Positions 37,124 through 50,927 are shown, numbered from the stretch's first letter. The stretch is DNA of 64,000 nucleotides from Vitis vinifera (GCF_030704535.1 NC_081816.1:9412001-9476000); one strand, 5' to 3'. The notes: generated from the letters alone by a model not told the origin. Made by a program: numbers and translations.

Positions 37124-38095
37124 TCATATACATTCACAGTTTGCTCCATGAATTGTTAGTATTTCTGAATGATTTGATGATGTGACCACTATTATTTGTT
37201 TGACAGATCTCCATGAAATAGTAGTACCATTACAATTAAACAAATATCCTATTTGTGACCTACCTTTATGTGGATTTGAAAGATATCGTGCATCTGCATA
37301 TCCAAACAATTGTTGCTTTGATTCCCTTGAGTAAAATAGACCTATATCAGTAGTTCCATAAAGATAACATAATATATATTTGATACCATTCCAATGTCTT
37401 CGAGTTGGAATAGAATTGTATCTTGCTAATAAATTGATAGAAAAAACAATGTTTGGATGTGTATAATTGGCAAAATACATAAGTGCACTTATAACACTAA
37501 GATATGGTACTTCAGGACTAAGTAATTCTTCATCTTTTTTGTAAGGACGAAATGAGTCATTTTTCACATCAAGTGATCAGACAACCATTGGAGAACTTAA
37601 ATGATGCACTTTATCCATATAAAAACGCTTCAAAACTTTCTTAATGTATGTTGATTGATGTATTAAAATTCCATTTAGAAAATGCTCGATCTGCAGGCCG
37701 AGAAAAAATTTTGTTTTTCCAAGATCTTTCATCTCAAATTCATTTTTCAAGTAATTTGTTGTTCTTATGAGCTCTTCAGGAGTTCCAACAAGATTTAAGT
37801 CATCAACATACACTGTAATAATTGCAAATCCGGTTTTTGATTTCTTAATGAGGATGCATGGGCATATAGGATTATTCACATACCCTTCTTTTAGCAAGTA
37901 TTCGCTAAGACGATTGTACCACATGCGTCCAGATTGCTTTAATCCATACAAAGATCGTTGTAACTTGATTGAGTACATGCTACGAGGCTTTGTACTATTT
38001 GCTTCAGACAATTTAAATCCTTCAGGGATTTTCATGTATATATCATTATCAATGGATCCGTATAAATATGTTGTAATAACATTCATGAGACGCAT
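37124..38095 (-). pseudogene. Copia reverse transcriptase / RNase H remnant
   Basis: Minus strand. 37577-38095 carries the copia RT core (SLYGLKQSGRMWYNRLSEYL, catalytic YVDDLNLVG, LGLQIEH). After one in-frame stop just below 37580 the same frame continues in 37124-37567 with the connection/RNase H region (ADARYLSNPHKGRSQIGY, near the usual ADADW motif). The N-terminal part of RT upstream of 38095 is disrupted. Non-functional. Confidence 0.88.
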
Positions 38096-38159
38096 ATCCA
38101 GTCATTTTGAGACTACCAAACTAATTAAAAAACGAAATGTGATTACGTCCATGACGGAA

Positions 38160-40354
38160 GAGTAAGTTTCCTAGTAGTCAATAGCAGGTCTCTACGAGAA
38201 ACCTTGTGCTACTAATCGCACTTTATATCTTATGATCTCATTATTCTCATTACGCTTTCGTACAAATACCCATTTGTACCCAACATGCTTTACATCTTTA
38301 GGTGTTTGGACTACAGGTCCAAAAACTTCTCGTTTTGTTAATGAGTTTAACTCTGCCAGTATAGCTTCTTTCCATTTTGATCAATCATTTCTATATCGGC
38401 ATTCTTCCATATTTCGTGGTTCGAGATCTTCATAATTTCTTTTGATATCGGAGGCTACTTGGAAAGAAAAAATATTGTTAATAATAATATTATTTCAATT
38501 CCATTTTTCTCTCGTGTGTACATAACTTACTAAGATCTCACAATTTTCAGGTACCTATGCCTCTTCAGGGGTTTCTTGTTCAATATGTGCTCTTCAGGGG
38601 CTTTTTGTATTATTTTTGCCTCTTCTGGGGCTATAGATTTATCAATTTTAAATTGATCAGTCATTTTGATGGTCTCTTCTAGAGTGCCAAGTTTTTCTTG
38701 GGTTCTCATTTTTTGGGGAGTTACATCATTTGAGCAGACAGGTTTACCACGCTTCAGGCGTATCTTAAATTCATTTGTTAATTGTCCTACATGGACATCA
38801 ATTCGTGCTAGAGTATTTGCAGCCGGGATATATGACTTTGTCACTTTTTTGTATCAATGAATGCATCTGGTAATTGATTTGCAAGATTTTGCGAATGAAA
38901 GATCCTTTGAACTTCTAGTTCACTTTGATTTGTATGAGGATTAGGATGGGTCATAGTAGATGTCTTCCAACTAATTTCTCATCATTCTTCAGGAATCGAA
39001 TTTTCTCTCCCTAATGACGAGAAAACATTCTCATTAAAATGAAAATCTACAAAGCGGGTTGTAAAAACATCGCCTGTTAAAGGTTCAAGATATCTTATGA
39101 TAGATGGAGAATCAAAACCTACATAAATCCCAAGTCTTTGTTAGGGACCCATTTTAGTGCGTTGTGTAGGTGCAATTGGTATATATATTGCACAACCAAA
39201 TATTCATAAATGAGAGATATTTGGTTGTTTTCTAAGCACAAGTTGTGAAGGGGAGTATTCATGGTAAGTTATAGGTCGAATACGAACTAAAGTTGTAACA
39301 TGCATAATAGCATGTCCCCAGGCGGAAGTAGGTAATTTGGTTTTCATTAGTAATGATCGAGCTATTAATTGCAGACGTTTGATGAAGGATTCTGCTAAAC
39401 TATTTTGGGTATGATTATGAGCAACATGATGCTCAATATTTATCCCTATTGACATGTAATAGTCAATGAATGTTTGAGAAGTAAATTCGCTAGCATTATC
39501 AAGACGTATTGTCTTAATTGGATAATTTGGAAATTGTGCTCGTAATCTTATTATTTTTGCAAGGAGTCTAACAAAGGCAATGTTACGTGTAGAAAGGAGA
39601 CAAACATGTGACCACCCAATAGAAACATCTATTAAGATCATAAAATAACGAAATGGTCCACATGGTGGATGGATAGGCCCACATATGTCCCCATGTATTC
39701 TTTCTAAAAGACTAATGACTCATATATGACTTTAGTAAAAGATGGTCTGATTATCAATTTACCTTGTGAGCAGGCAGCACATGAGAATTCATTGGGTGAA
39801 AGAATCTTCTGGTTCTTTAGTGGATGCCCATGTGAGTGTTCAATTATTCAACACATCATTGAAGACCTTGGGTGACCTAACCTGTCATGCCAAAGGACAA
39901 AAACTTTTAGGTCGTTGAACTTCTGGTTCACGACAACATATGATTCAATAGGCTTTATAGTTGTATGATAGAACTCAAAGAAGAAAGTCGAGAGTTTTTC
40001 CATTATAAGCTTATGGCCAGATATAATGGAAGTAATGTAAAGATATTCTACATTATCTTCATTCATAATTTCAATATGATATCCATTTCTATAGATATCT
40101 TTAAAATTGAGCAAATTTCTTTTGGATTTACTAGAATATAAAGCATCATTTATATGGAATCTATTTTCATTTGGTAGTGTTATGTTTGCTCTTCCAGAGC
40201 CTTCAACTAAGTTTGTAATACCATATATGGTACTTACATTAGCTTTTATTAATGTCAATTTAAGGAAATATCTTTTATCTCGAAAAATTGTGTGCGTGGT
40301 TGCATAGTTTACAAGACATACATCATCCTTATTCATCTTGAGACTAAATAACAC
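38160..40354 (-). pseudogene. Copia gag-pre-integrase, protease and integrase remnants
   Basis: Minus strand. 39848-40354 holds the end of protease, where the usual catalytic Asp of the D-S-A-T-T-H type motif reads Asn (CLVNYATTHTIF). It also holds the GAG-pre-integrase zinc region (LWHDRLGHP). 39204-39641 is the integrase core (LIDVSIGWSHVCLLS, IKTIRLDNASEFTSQTF, HHVAHNHTQNSLAESFI). The stretch 38160-39200 is the degraded integrase/RT linker with stops and frameshifts. Confidence 0.85.
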
Positions 40355-40646
40355 ATAGATTTCAGATATAACTAAAAAAACAAGGCATAATGTAAATAAT
40401 AAAAGAAAATCAAATGACAGAATAATATATTATTCGATATATAAAGTAACATTAATCAATGTTAATCTTCTCATCATTTATTAAATGGTCTATTTTTTCA
40501 TTGGGACCTCCAAATAAATCAACGTCATAGTAGGTTAGGTCCAATCCATCACCATCGCTAAAGTTCATCTATCTCTTTTCCTTTTGCTTTTATTGATGCT
40601 TGGCAAAGGTCCACCAAATGTTTGGGCATACGACAGGTACGCGAAC

Positions 40647-43037
40647 TGTAACGCCCAAGTTTTTTTTTAGGGGCAATTTAGGAAAATATTAAAAATATTA
40701 AATTAATTATTTATTTATTTTAATAAAATGGAAGAATGGTGAAAATGTAATTTTACGAATAATACCCTAGGTATAAATTAGAATTTTGTTCTTCCTCTTC
40801 TTTTCTGAATCGCGTTCCTATTCGTAGAGAGTTCCTGTGAACGTAAGATTGGAGTTGGATTTCAGGGTTTGAAGAACAGATCTCTATAGGTAAGATTCTA
40901 ACCCCTAGATTAATATTTTAAATTCCTTAATTAATTTCAAACACATTAGATATTTTTTGAAAAATCCAAATCTAGGTTAGGGTTTGTTTATTTAACTTTT
41001 AGATCAAAATGTTTGAAAATTTGCAAGTATAGGTTGATTTATTGATGAAGATAGGAAAATTTCAAAAATTTCAATGGAATGGAAAAATAAATAAATAAAT
41101 TTAAAATGAAAAAAAAATCAGAGGAAGAAAAGAAATTTTAGATTTATATAATAAATAAATAAGTCGTTTGTGGAGGCTTTAGATTGAAAGGAAAATAAAT
41201 AAATAAATAAATAAATAAACAACAATGGGAATGTGTGGATCCGTTGGGCGTGGAGTGTATGTTTTCTTATTTAATGTTTAATGGTTGGTGTGTGCTGGAG
41301 ATGGTAGGATAGGTGTGGAAAGTGAGGTTTTGAAAAAAAAAAAAAAAACATGTGGCAGAATAGTGATTAAAAAGAAAATGTGGAGATCATGGAGACATAC
41401 TGTGTGTGGGTTTGGTTATGTGGTTGAAAAGTCAATGACTTGTGATATTGAGGGTGGAAAAGAAAAAAGATATATAGAGGATTGTGGGATAATCTTATTA
41501 AAATATGAAGTAGGTCCTAGGAAAAGTTGGAATAAATAATTAAAGAAATAAATTCTTATGTAAAGTGATGAAAGAGATTATTGTAAATAAATATTTTTAG
41601 GAAATTCAATTTAGTTTAGGAAAGAGAAATAAATTATTGAGGATAAATTGTTATTGGTTAAAAAGTTGGAAAATAATTTTTGTAATAATAATATTGACTT
41701 AAAAAAATAAAATAATAAAATAAAATAAAATAAAATAAAATAAAAAAAATAAATTGTAGTATTCCCAAACCTATTTTAAATGAATAGTCAATAGTGTTGA
41801 TAGTACCTTTTTGTTATGTTAGGTGATAAGTAAATTTTGGGGCCAAACTTTTCAAGATTTGGAGTGCTTATTTGAGGTAAGGGAAATTAATGTAGTTGTT
41901 AAATTTTTTTTTGAAACAATTTTATATATATATATACATTATTTGAAAACGTTTGAGTTATATTCCGTTATATGCATGGATTAAACCTGTTTTGCATGAA
42001 AAGTATGTTAGAATTTTATATTTTGTTTTTGACAAATAAATTTGGAGATATTATATGTTGTAAATTTGAATAAATGAAATAAATATTTGACTCTGGTTTG
42101 TTTGGCCTTTGTCAATGGGATATAATAGTTGACTTTTGGTAATTGTCAATGGGATATAATAGTTGACCTTTACATTTCTTGGTGGGCAATGTAATTAATT
42201 TGAATCCCAGCCTCTAGGGGTTTTGGTTAGAGGTTACTAGTACTAGCAGTGTTTGGTTCCGTCCACCTTAAATGAACAATTTGAGGCTAGCCACCCATTT
42301 GAAAAGTTCCACCTAACTGGGCATCCTTTGATGTTTGATGACCAGAGTAAATAAATTATTGGAATGTTTTGAACGAATTTGATATAAAAATGTTTGAATA
42401 AAAAATAAATGCATATAGTTAGAAATTTTGAATGTATTGGCAAAAAAAATATATATATTAACTCACAGGTTTATGAAAATGATTGATTACAATATCTCAT
42501 ATTTTGCAAGTGAGTTTGAAATATTTGATCCATGGACTGCATTAATGTTCCTTATTGGGCTGTGAGCTCATTCCTATTTGTTGACTACTTTTCAGGTACC
42601 CTTAGTTCGGGTGAGGAATGATGGCTAGGTTGAGGAATGATCATCATTAGAATTTGACTTAAGATTTTATATTGAATTTTATTTAACTGTTAGTTATGTT
42701 CATTTCGATCTTTTGGTATTTGGAAGCTATTTGAATATTGATCCTTTAAATTTTCTGTTAGTTCAAAGTTGAGTTTTGGAGATTTTGAAATTTGTTTTAG
42801 TACTTGAATTGTTTAAGTTTGCAAATATTTGGACAATGGATTTGGATAGTGGATGTTTTAGTTAACAAAATCGAATTTTGAGGATTTTAGATTTTGTTCC
42901 GCTACTCTGAATAGGTATTTGGTAATTGGTAACTTCCGATTACAAGATAATTGTTTGGGTCAGGTTACATTGTAAGCCTTTGGGTTTGAAGTGTGAAATG
43001 ACCGTCATGCCCTTGGAGTGGGTCTTGGGGCGTAAAA
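40647..43037 (+). repeat. Gypsy 5' LTR
   Basis: About 2.39 kb, closely matching 47709-50105, with scattered substitutions and different lengths of A/T and TA repeats. Its last bases are GGGGCGTAAAA where the 3' LTR has GGGGCGTGACA, a mutated terminus. Confidence 0.93.
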
Positions 43038-43229
43038 GAGTGGTATCAGAGCACTAGGTTGTGATTTTGATGATAACTTGTTTAGTTTACCTTTGGGAAT
43101 AGATGAGTGACGCATTAGTTTAAGTTTCAACTTCATCTAGTCTGATTCATTTTATTCCTTACAATTCTAATTTGCTTATTTGACTTCTTAGTGACTAATT
43201 TAGTTATACCTGTTGCTTTATAGGACATT

Positions 43230-44395
43230 ATGCCACTAAGGAGACCTGCATCTTCCCAAAACAGTCAGGCTAATGATGATATACCTCCTCCACCTGAGGC
43301 TTTGCCCCTTATGAGTACTGAAGGGCTTTATAGATATTTAGGGACTTTGGTTAGCTTGGTTGAGCGTCAGGCTAGAGCTATTGGAAATAATGGTCAAGGA
43401 CAATCCTCATCTACTAGAGGTAGCTCCTTTGACGACTTTAAGAAGTTGGGTCCCCTTACTTTTCTGGTACTTCAGATCCAATAGAGGCAGAGGCTTGGAT
43501 TATGAAGATAGAGAAATTCTTTGATGTCATTGATTGTTCTGAGGAGCAAAAAGCCTCATATGCAGCATTTATGCTAGACAAAGAGGTAGACCATTGGTGG
43601 CGCATGACTAAAAGGCTTTTGGATGATCAGGGACCTATTGTTTAGAGACAGTTTAGGGAGGCTTTTTATAAGAAGTATTTTCCTGATAGTGTTCGATGAC
43701 AAAATGTGGGAGAGTTTGTCCGTTTGGAACAGGGGAATTTGACTGTGACCCAGTATGAGGCTAAGTTTACCGAACTATCACGTTTTGCCCCACAGTTGAT
43801 TGCTACAGAGGAGGAAAAAACAATAAAGTTTCAGGATGGACTGGAGCCTTATCTGAAGAATAAGATATCAATTCTGAAGCTTAGTGTTTATTCAGAGGTG
43901 GTAGACAGAGCCCTTATTATAGAGAAGGATAATGAAGAGTTTCACCAGTATAGGGAACAACAAAGGAAGAGGAATAGAAATGATGGTGCTCATAGTAACC
44001 AAGCACATAAGAGGTCTGCTCCAAGTAGAAATCAGAATAAAGGAAAAACGACACAAAATTTAGATGGGATTTGTGAAACTTGTGGCAAAAAGCATGGGGG
44101 TAGACTATGCTATAGAGAGACAAGAGCTTGCTTTGGTTGTGGAAAACAGGGACATATGGTTCGGGATTGTCCAGAGAGTAGGAAGTTTGTATTTGGGAAG
44201 CCTAAGGAGGAGAATAAAGAAGATAGACAAAAACGCAGGGCTCAAGGGCGAGTATTTGCTATGACTCATAGAGATGCTCAAGCTACGTCTGATATAGTGA
44301 CAGGTACTCTTCGAATCCACACCTTATTTGCTAGAGCCTTAATTGATCCTGGATCAACACACTCTTTTGTTTCTGTATCTTTTGCTGGTTTGTTG
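43230..44395 (+). pseudogene. Gypsy gag and protease remnant
   Basis: Starts MPLRRPASSQNSQ at 43230. A frameshift near 43465 and stops near 43644 (TAG at an expected Trp) and 43698 (TGA) break it. The capsid region continues in 43706-44395 (LEQGNLTVTQYEAKFTELS). The CCHC zinc knuckle CFGCGKQGHMVRDC is intact, and the aspartic protease motif ALIDPGSTHSFVS is present, with Pro at the position usually Ser/Thr after the catalytic Asp. Confidence 0.88.
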
Positions 44396-44397
44396 GT

Positions 44398-47300
44398 ATG
44401 CCGATTGATAACATGGACTTTGATTTATTTGTTGCTACTCCTTTGGGAGATTTTGTTGTGGTTAATAAAATAATTAGAGATTGTTGTGTGATGATTGGGT
44501 ATAGAGAGATGATAGTTGACTTAGTACTTCTTGAGTTCCGGGATTTTGATGTGATTTTGGGAATGGATTGGTTAGCTTCATACCATGCATCTGTTGATTG
44601 TTTTGGGAAAAAAATGACGTTTAGCATTCCTGGTCAGCCTGATTTTAGTTTTGAGGGGAAGCATGTAGACAAACCATTGCGTATGATCTTAGCATTGCTG
44701 CTAGTTCTTTGCTTAGGAAAAGTTGTCAAGGCTTTTTGGCTTATGTTGTGAATGAGGAAAGTGATTTAAAGTTGAAAGACATACCCATTGTAAGGGACTA
44801 TCCTGATGTCTTTCCAGATGATCTACTTGGCTTGCCACCAGAGAGGGAAGTGGAGTTCACCATTGATTTGGCACTAGGGACAACTCCTATCTCTAAGGCC
44901 CCTTACAGGATGGCACCTATGGAGCTTAAGGAGTTGAAGATTCAACTTCAGGAGTTGTTAGATAAGGGCTTCATTAGGCCTAGTGTTTCACCTTGGGGAG
45001 CTCCTATTTTATTTGTAAAGAAGAAAGATGGATCTATGAGACTCTGCATTGATTATAGAGAGTTGAATAAGGTGACGGTAAGGAACAAGTATCCCCTTCC
45101 TCGGATTGATGATTTGTTTGATCAACTTCAGGGTGCATGTGTGTTCTCTAAAATTGATCTTCGGTCTGGTTATCATCAGTTAAGGGTTAGAAGTGAGGAT
45201 GTACCTAAGATTGTTTTTCGAACTAGATATGGACATTATGAGTTTTTGGTTATGCCTTTTGGTTTGACTAATGCACCTGCTACTTTTATGGACTTAATGA
45301 ATAGGGTATTCAAGCCCTATCTAGATTAGTTTGTGATAGTTTTTATAGATGATATTTTGGTGTACTCAAAGAGTAGTGAGGAGCATGAACGCCATTTGAG
45401 TATTGTATTGCAGACTCTCAGAGATAAGCAATTATATGCTAAACTAAAGAAGTGTGAGTTCTGGTTAGATAAAGTCTCTTTCCTTGGGCATGTGGTGACC
45501 AAGAATGGCATCTTTGTTGACCCTGGAAAGGTAGATCCTATGTCAAATTGGAGAAGACCTAATACCGTGACAGAGATTCGAAGTTTCTTAGGACTGGCTG
45601 GTTATTATAGGCGGTTTATTGACGAGTTCTCTAAGATTGCCCTACCTTTGACCAGGTTGACTCAGAAAAGGGTTAAGTTTGAGTGGTATAATGATTGTGA
45701 ACGTAGTTTCCAAGAGTTAAAGAACAGATTAGTGACAGCTCCTATTTTGACTATTCTTTCAGGCTCAGGAGGGTTTGTGGTGTATAGTGATGGCTCTCGT
45801 CAGAGTTTGGGTTGTGTTCTTATGCAACATGGGAAAATTGTAGCTTATGCTTCTAGGTAGTTGAAGCCTTATGAACGAAATTATCCTACTCATGATTTGG
45901 AGTTAGCTGCAGTGGTTTTTGCACTTAATATTTGGAGACATTTTTTTTTTTGGTGAAACTTGTGAGATATTCACAAATCATAAGAGCTTGAAGTATTTAT
46001 TTTCCCAAAAGGAGTTGAACATGAGACAGATGAGGTGGATTGAACTACTTAAAGACTATGACTGCATTATTCAATATCACCTAGGGAAAACGAATGTTGT
46101 GGCTGACGCCTTAAGCAGGAAATCTGTTGGTTCTTTAGCAGCTATTAGAGGTTGTCAGAGGCAATTATTGGGAGATTTGAGGAGTTTTCAAGTACATATG
46201 AGAGTTTTGGACTCGGGAGCTCTTGTGGCGAACTTTAGAGTGCAACCAAACTTAGTTGGGAGAATTAAGGCCCTACAAAAGAATGATTTGAATTTAGTGC
46301 AACTTATGGAAGAGGTTAAAAAGGGCAGTAAGCCTGACTTTGTTTTATCAGATGATGGGATTTTGAGGTTTAGGACTAGACTTTGTGTCCCAAATGATGG
46401 AGACTTAAGGAGAGAGCTTTTGGAGGAAGTTCATTGTTCTAGGCTTGCGATCCACCCAAGAGGGACAAAGATGTACAAAGATTTGAGACAGAATTATTGG
46501 TGGTCAGGTATGAAGCGAGATATTGCGCAATTTGTGGCTCAGTGTTTGGTGTGTCAACAAGTGAAAGCTGAGCATTAACGACCAACAGGGTTTTTGCAAC
46601 CACTTTCTATTCCCGAGTGGAAATGAGAACATATTACTATGGATTTTGTGACTGGGTTACCAAGGACCTTAAGGGGCAATAATGCAATTTGGGTGATTGT
46701 TGATCGATTAACAAAGTCTACTCATTTTCTACCTATGAAAGTTAATTTTTCTATGGATCGTTTGGCTTCTCTTTATATTAAGGAGATTGTGAGAATGCAT
46801 GACATACCTATTTCTATAGTATCTGACAAAGATCCTCATTTCACTTCCAGATTTTGGCATAGTTTATAGAAAGCATTAGGTACTAAGTTGAGTTTTAGTA
46901 CTGCTTTTCATCCGCAGACTGATTGTCAATCAGAGAGGGTAATTCAGGTCTTGGAAGATTTGTTGAGAGCTTGTGCTTTGGACCTAAAAGGTAATTGGGA
47001 TGATTATTTGCCCCTAGTGGAGTTTGCCTATAATAATAGCTTTCAAGCTAGCATTGGGATGACAACTTTTGAGGCGTTGTTGGTAGGAGATGTCGATCTC
47101 CTGTTTGTTGGGATGATGTTGAAGAGAAGAAACTTTTGGGGCCTGAACTTGTGCAGTTGACTATTGAAAATGTCTCTTTAATTAAGGAAAGATTGAAAGC
47201 AGCACAGAGTAGACAGAAGAGTTATGCTGATAATCGCAGACGAGATTTGGAGTTTGAGGTGGGTGATCATGTTTTCTTGAAAGTTTCACCTATGAAGTCT

Positions 47301-47707
47301 ATAATGAGATTTGGAAGAAAAGGGAACTCAGTCCTTATTTTGTGGGACCATTTGAGGTATTAGAAAGAGTAGACACTTTGGCTTATAAAGTGGCCTTGCC
47401 CCCAAGTCTATCTAAGATTCATAATGTATTCCATGTTTTGACCTTGAGGAAATATATTTATGATCCCTCTCATGTTGTGGAGTTGGAGCCTATTCAAATT
47501 TCTGAGGACTTGACCTATGAAGAGGTACCCGTTCAAATTGTGGATGTGATGGATAAGGTACTATGACATGCTATTGTCAAGTTGGTAAAGGTCCAGTGGA
47601 ACAATCATAGTATCCGAGAGGCCACTTGGGAGTTAGAAGAAGATATGAGAGAAAATCATCCTCAATTATTTCAAGACTCAAGTATGTCAAGTTTAGAGGA
47701 GGGGAGG
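44398..47707 (+). pseudogene. Gypsy pol remnant (protease tail, RT, RNase H, integrase, chromodomain)
   Basis: The plus-strand reading order is intact as domains but not as one frame. Protease C-terminus: ILGMDWL (about 44560). [14 protein letters not shown], the [10 protein letters not shown] catalytic motif at about 45345, with a stop just before it at 45327. RNase [11 protein letters not shown], with a frameshift near 45945. Integrase has an HHCC-type zinc region ([23 protein letters not shown]), stops around 46577 and 46624, then a core with [25 protein letters not shown] and a DDE-like QTDCQSERVIQVLED segment. A C-terminal REATWELEEDMRENHP chromodomain-like tail places it in the Tekay/Del chromoviruses. 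Confidence 0.9.
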
Positions 47708-47708
47708 T

Positions 47709-48964
47709 TGTAACGCCCAAGTTTTTTTTTTTTTTTAGGGGCAATTTAGGAAATATTAATAATATTAAATTAATTAATTATTTATTTTACTAAAATGGAA
47801 AAAGGGTGAAAAGGTAATTTTATGAATAATACCCTAGGTATAAATTAGAATTTTGTTCTTCCTATTTTTTTCTGAATCGCGTTTCTGTTCGCAAAGAGTT
47901 TTTGAGAACGTAAGATTGGAGTCGGATTTTAGGGTTTGAAGAACAGATTTCTATAGGTAAGATTATAACCTCTAGATTAATATTTTAAATTCCTTAGTTA
48001 ATTTCAAACACATTAGATATTTTTTGGAAAATCTAAATCTAGGTTAGGGTTTGTTTATTTAACTTTTAGATCAAAATGTTTGAAAATTTGTAAGTTTATG
48101 TTGATTTATTGATGAAGATAGGAAAATTTCAAAAATTTCAATGGAATAGAAAAATAAATAAATAAATTTGAAATGAAAAAAAAATCAGAGGAAGAAAAGA
48201 AATTTTAGATTTATATAATAAATAAATAAGTCGTTTGTGGAGGCTTTAGATTGAAAGGAAAATAAATAAATAAATAAACAACAATGGGAATGTGTGGATC
48301 CGTTGGGTGTGGAGTATATGTTTTCTTATTTAATGTTTAATGGTTGGTGTGTGCTGGAGATGGTAGGATAGGTGTGGAAAGTGAGGTTTTGAAAGAAAAA
48401 AAAAAAACATGTGGTAGAATAGTGATTAAAAAGAAAATGCGGAGATCATGGAGACATACTGTGTGTGGGTTTGGTTATGTGGTTGAAAAGTCAATGACTT
48501 GTAATATTGAGGGCGGAAAAGAAAAAGGATATATTGAGGATTGTGGGATAATCTTATTAAAATATGAAGTAGGTCATAGGAAAAGTTGGAATAAATAATT
48601 AAAGAAATAAATTCTTATATAAAGTGATGAAAGAGATTATTGTAAATAAATATTTTTAGGAAATTCAATTTAGTTTAGGAAAGAGAAATAAATTATTGAG
48701 GATAAATTGTTATTGGTTAAAAAGTTGGAAAATAATTTTTGTAATAATAATATTGACTTAAAAAAATAATAATAATAAAATAAAAAATAAATAAATAAAT
48801 TGTAGGATTCCCAAACCTATTTTAAATGAATAGTCAATAGTGTGGATAGTACCTTTTTGTTATGTTAGGTGAGAAGTAAATTTTGGGACCAAACTTTTCA
48901 AGATTTGGAATGCTTATTTGAGGTAAGGGAAATTAGTGCAGTTGTTAAAATTTTTTTTTTAAAC

Positions 48965-49012
<48 letters not shown>

Positions 49013-50105
49013 TATTTGAAAACGTTTAAGTTATATTCCGTTATATGCATGGATCAAACCTGTTTTGCATGAAAAGTATGTTAGTTATATTTTGTTTTTG
49101 ACAAATAAATGTAGAGATATTATATGTTGTAAATTTGAATAAATGAAATAAATATTTGACTCTGATTTGTTTGGCCCTTGTCAACGGGATATAATAGTTG
49201 ACTTTTGGCCATTGTCAATGGGATATAATAGTTTACCTTTACATTTCTTGATGGGGAATGTAATTAATTTGAACCCCAGCCTCTAGGGGTTTTGGTTAGA
49301 GGTTACTAGTACTAGTAGTGTTTGGTTCCGTCCACCTTAAAGGAACAATTTGAGGCTAGCCACCCATTTGAAAAGTTCCACCTAACTGGGCACCCTTTGA
49401 TGTTTGATGACCAAAGTAAATAAATTAGTGGAATGTTTTGACTGAATTTGATATAAAAATGTTTGAATCAGAAATAAATGCATATAGTTAGAAATTTTGA
49501 ATGTATTGGCAAAAAAAATAAAAATTAACTCACAGGTTTATGAGAATGATTGATTACAATATCTCATATTTTGCAAGTGAGTTTGAAATATTTGATTCAT
49601 GGACTGCATTAATGTTCCTTATTGGGTTGTGAGTTCATTCCTATTTGTTGACTACTTTTCAAGTATCCTTAGTTCGGGTGAGGAGTGATGGCTAGGTTGA
49701 GGAATGGTCATCATTAGGATTTGACTTAGGATTTTATATTGGATTTTGTTTAATTGTTAGTTATGTTCATTTGGATCTTTTGGTATTTGGAATCTATTTG
49801 GATATTGATCCTTTAAATTTTATGTTAGTTCAAAGTTGAGTTTTGGAGATTTTGAAATATGTTTTAGTACTTGAATTGTTTAAGTTTGCAAATATTTGGA
49901 CAATGGATTTTGGATAGTGGATGTTTTAGTTAACAAAATCGAATTTTGAGGATTTTAGATTTTGTTTCGCTACTTTGAACAGGTATTTGGTAATTGGTAA
50001 CTTTCGATTACAAGATAATTGTTTGGGTCAGGTTACGTTGTAAGCCTTCGAGTTTGAAGTGTGAAATGACCGTCATGCCCTTTGAGTGGGTCTTGGGGCG
50101 TGACA
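47709..50105 (+). repeat. Gypsy 3' LTR
   Basis: About 2.40 kb, the partner of 40647-43037. It contains an expanded TA tract (about 48970-49009) where the 5' LTR has a short one, and retains the canonical TG...CA ends. Confidence 0.93.
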
Positions 50106-50588
50106 CGAACAATGTCCCTTCATACCATATCTATAACAATTATTCTCATGATTCTTAGGAGGTTTATCTTGTAAACACTTCCCATTTTCTTGTTTTGCCT
50201 CAGAATTGTTCCACTTCTGGTGGTGCAATGAGGCTTTCCTTTTATGAGAATTTTAGGAATTATTACCATACGAACCATGGTTTGGGGATTTCTTTCACAA
50301 CCATGTCCACGATTTTGGGACGATATTGCATTCACTTCAGGGAATGATTCAAATCTAGTTGGACGAGACTGTGATTTATCATCAAAAGTTCATTTTTTTA
50401 AAACCTTCATGGAGATGACGACGAAAGAAAATCAGTGTTTTTATGCGATCCTGCAAGGATGCTTGATTTCCTTCTTTGATCATAGCTCCAAGATTCATTA
50501 TATCAAGATGTATTTTAGCGTCAAGGATTCAAGATAGATAGCCCGAAATGTCAAGTGCCACAAATTCAAGTTTTGTGAGATTCGACAT
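50106..50588 (-). pseudogene. Copia gag remnant, split by the gypsy insertion
   Basis: The minus-strand start MSNLTKLEFVALDISGYLS (ATG at 50588) is interrupted by a stop after about 19 codons, followed by DRIKTLIFFRRHLHEGF in the same region. The middle of gag appears deleted. The end carries a decayed zinc knuckle, CYRYGMKGHC, whose second Cys is Tyr. The sequence left of the gypsy element (before 40642) continues it with SRTCRMPKH. The insertion therefore sits inside the knuckle. Confidence 0.8.
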
Positions 50589-50822
50589 TGTCAAATAATT
50601 TCAAATATATGACAAAACAATATTATTAGAATTAGTTATAATAAATTGATAACATTGGTATAACTTTGATTATAAACAAAATCAAATAATTTATTTATAA
50701 CTTTTAAGAATATGTAACAAAACAAATCAACAATAATATAAATATGTAAAATTTTATTCTATATAAATAACTTCAATTTTAAGATACGAGAATTACCTTC
50801 AAAGCAATTCGTGCTGATAACG

Positions 50823-50886
50823 TGTTGTGAAATGATGATAAATGCAACACAAGTCAAAGTAGTAGAGATAAAATATATATTACTTT

Positions 50887-50927
<41 letters not shown>

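Larger units (their letters stand above)
40647..50105 (+). mobile_element. Ty3/gypsy LTR retrotransposon (Tekay/Del-type chromovirus)
   Basis: 9,459 bp, flanked by CGAAC (40642-40646 and 50106-50110). LTRs 40647-43037 and 47709-50105 start TGTAACGCCC; the 3' copy ends GGGGCGTGACA. The primer-binding site TGGTATCAGAGC (43041-43052), complementary to initiator tRNA-Met, follows the 5' LTR. A polypurine tract (AGAGGAGGGGAGG, about 47694-47707) precedes the 3' LTR. Gag, protease, RT, RNase H, integrase and a C-terminal chromodomain-like tail occur in gypsy order. Several stops and frameshifts make it non-autonomous now. Confidence 0.95.

Noticed and set aside
41285-41539. 84-codon frame that recurs at 48344-48598
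   Set aside because: It is conserved only because both copies are the same position of the two gypsy LTRs; there is no sign of a real protein.
48970-49009. Regular short repeats considered as an array (CRISPR-like or satellite)
   Set aside because: It is a simple TA microsatellite inside an LTR; no spacer-repeat structure is present anywhere in the window.
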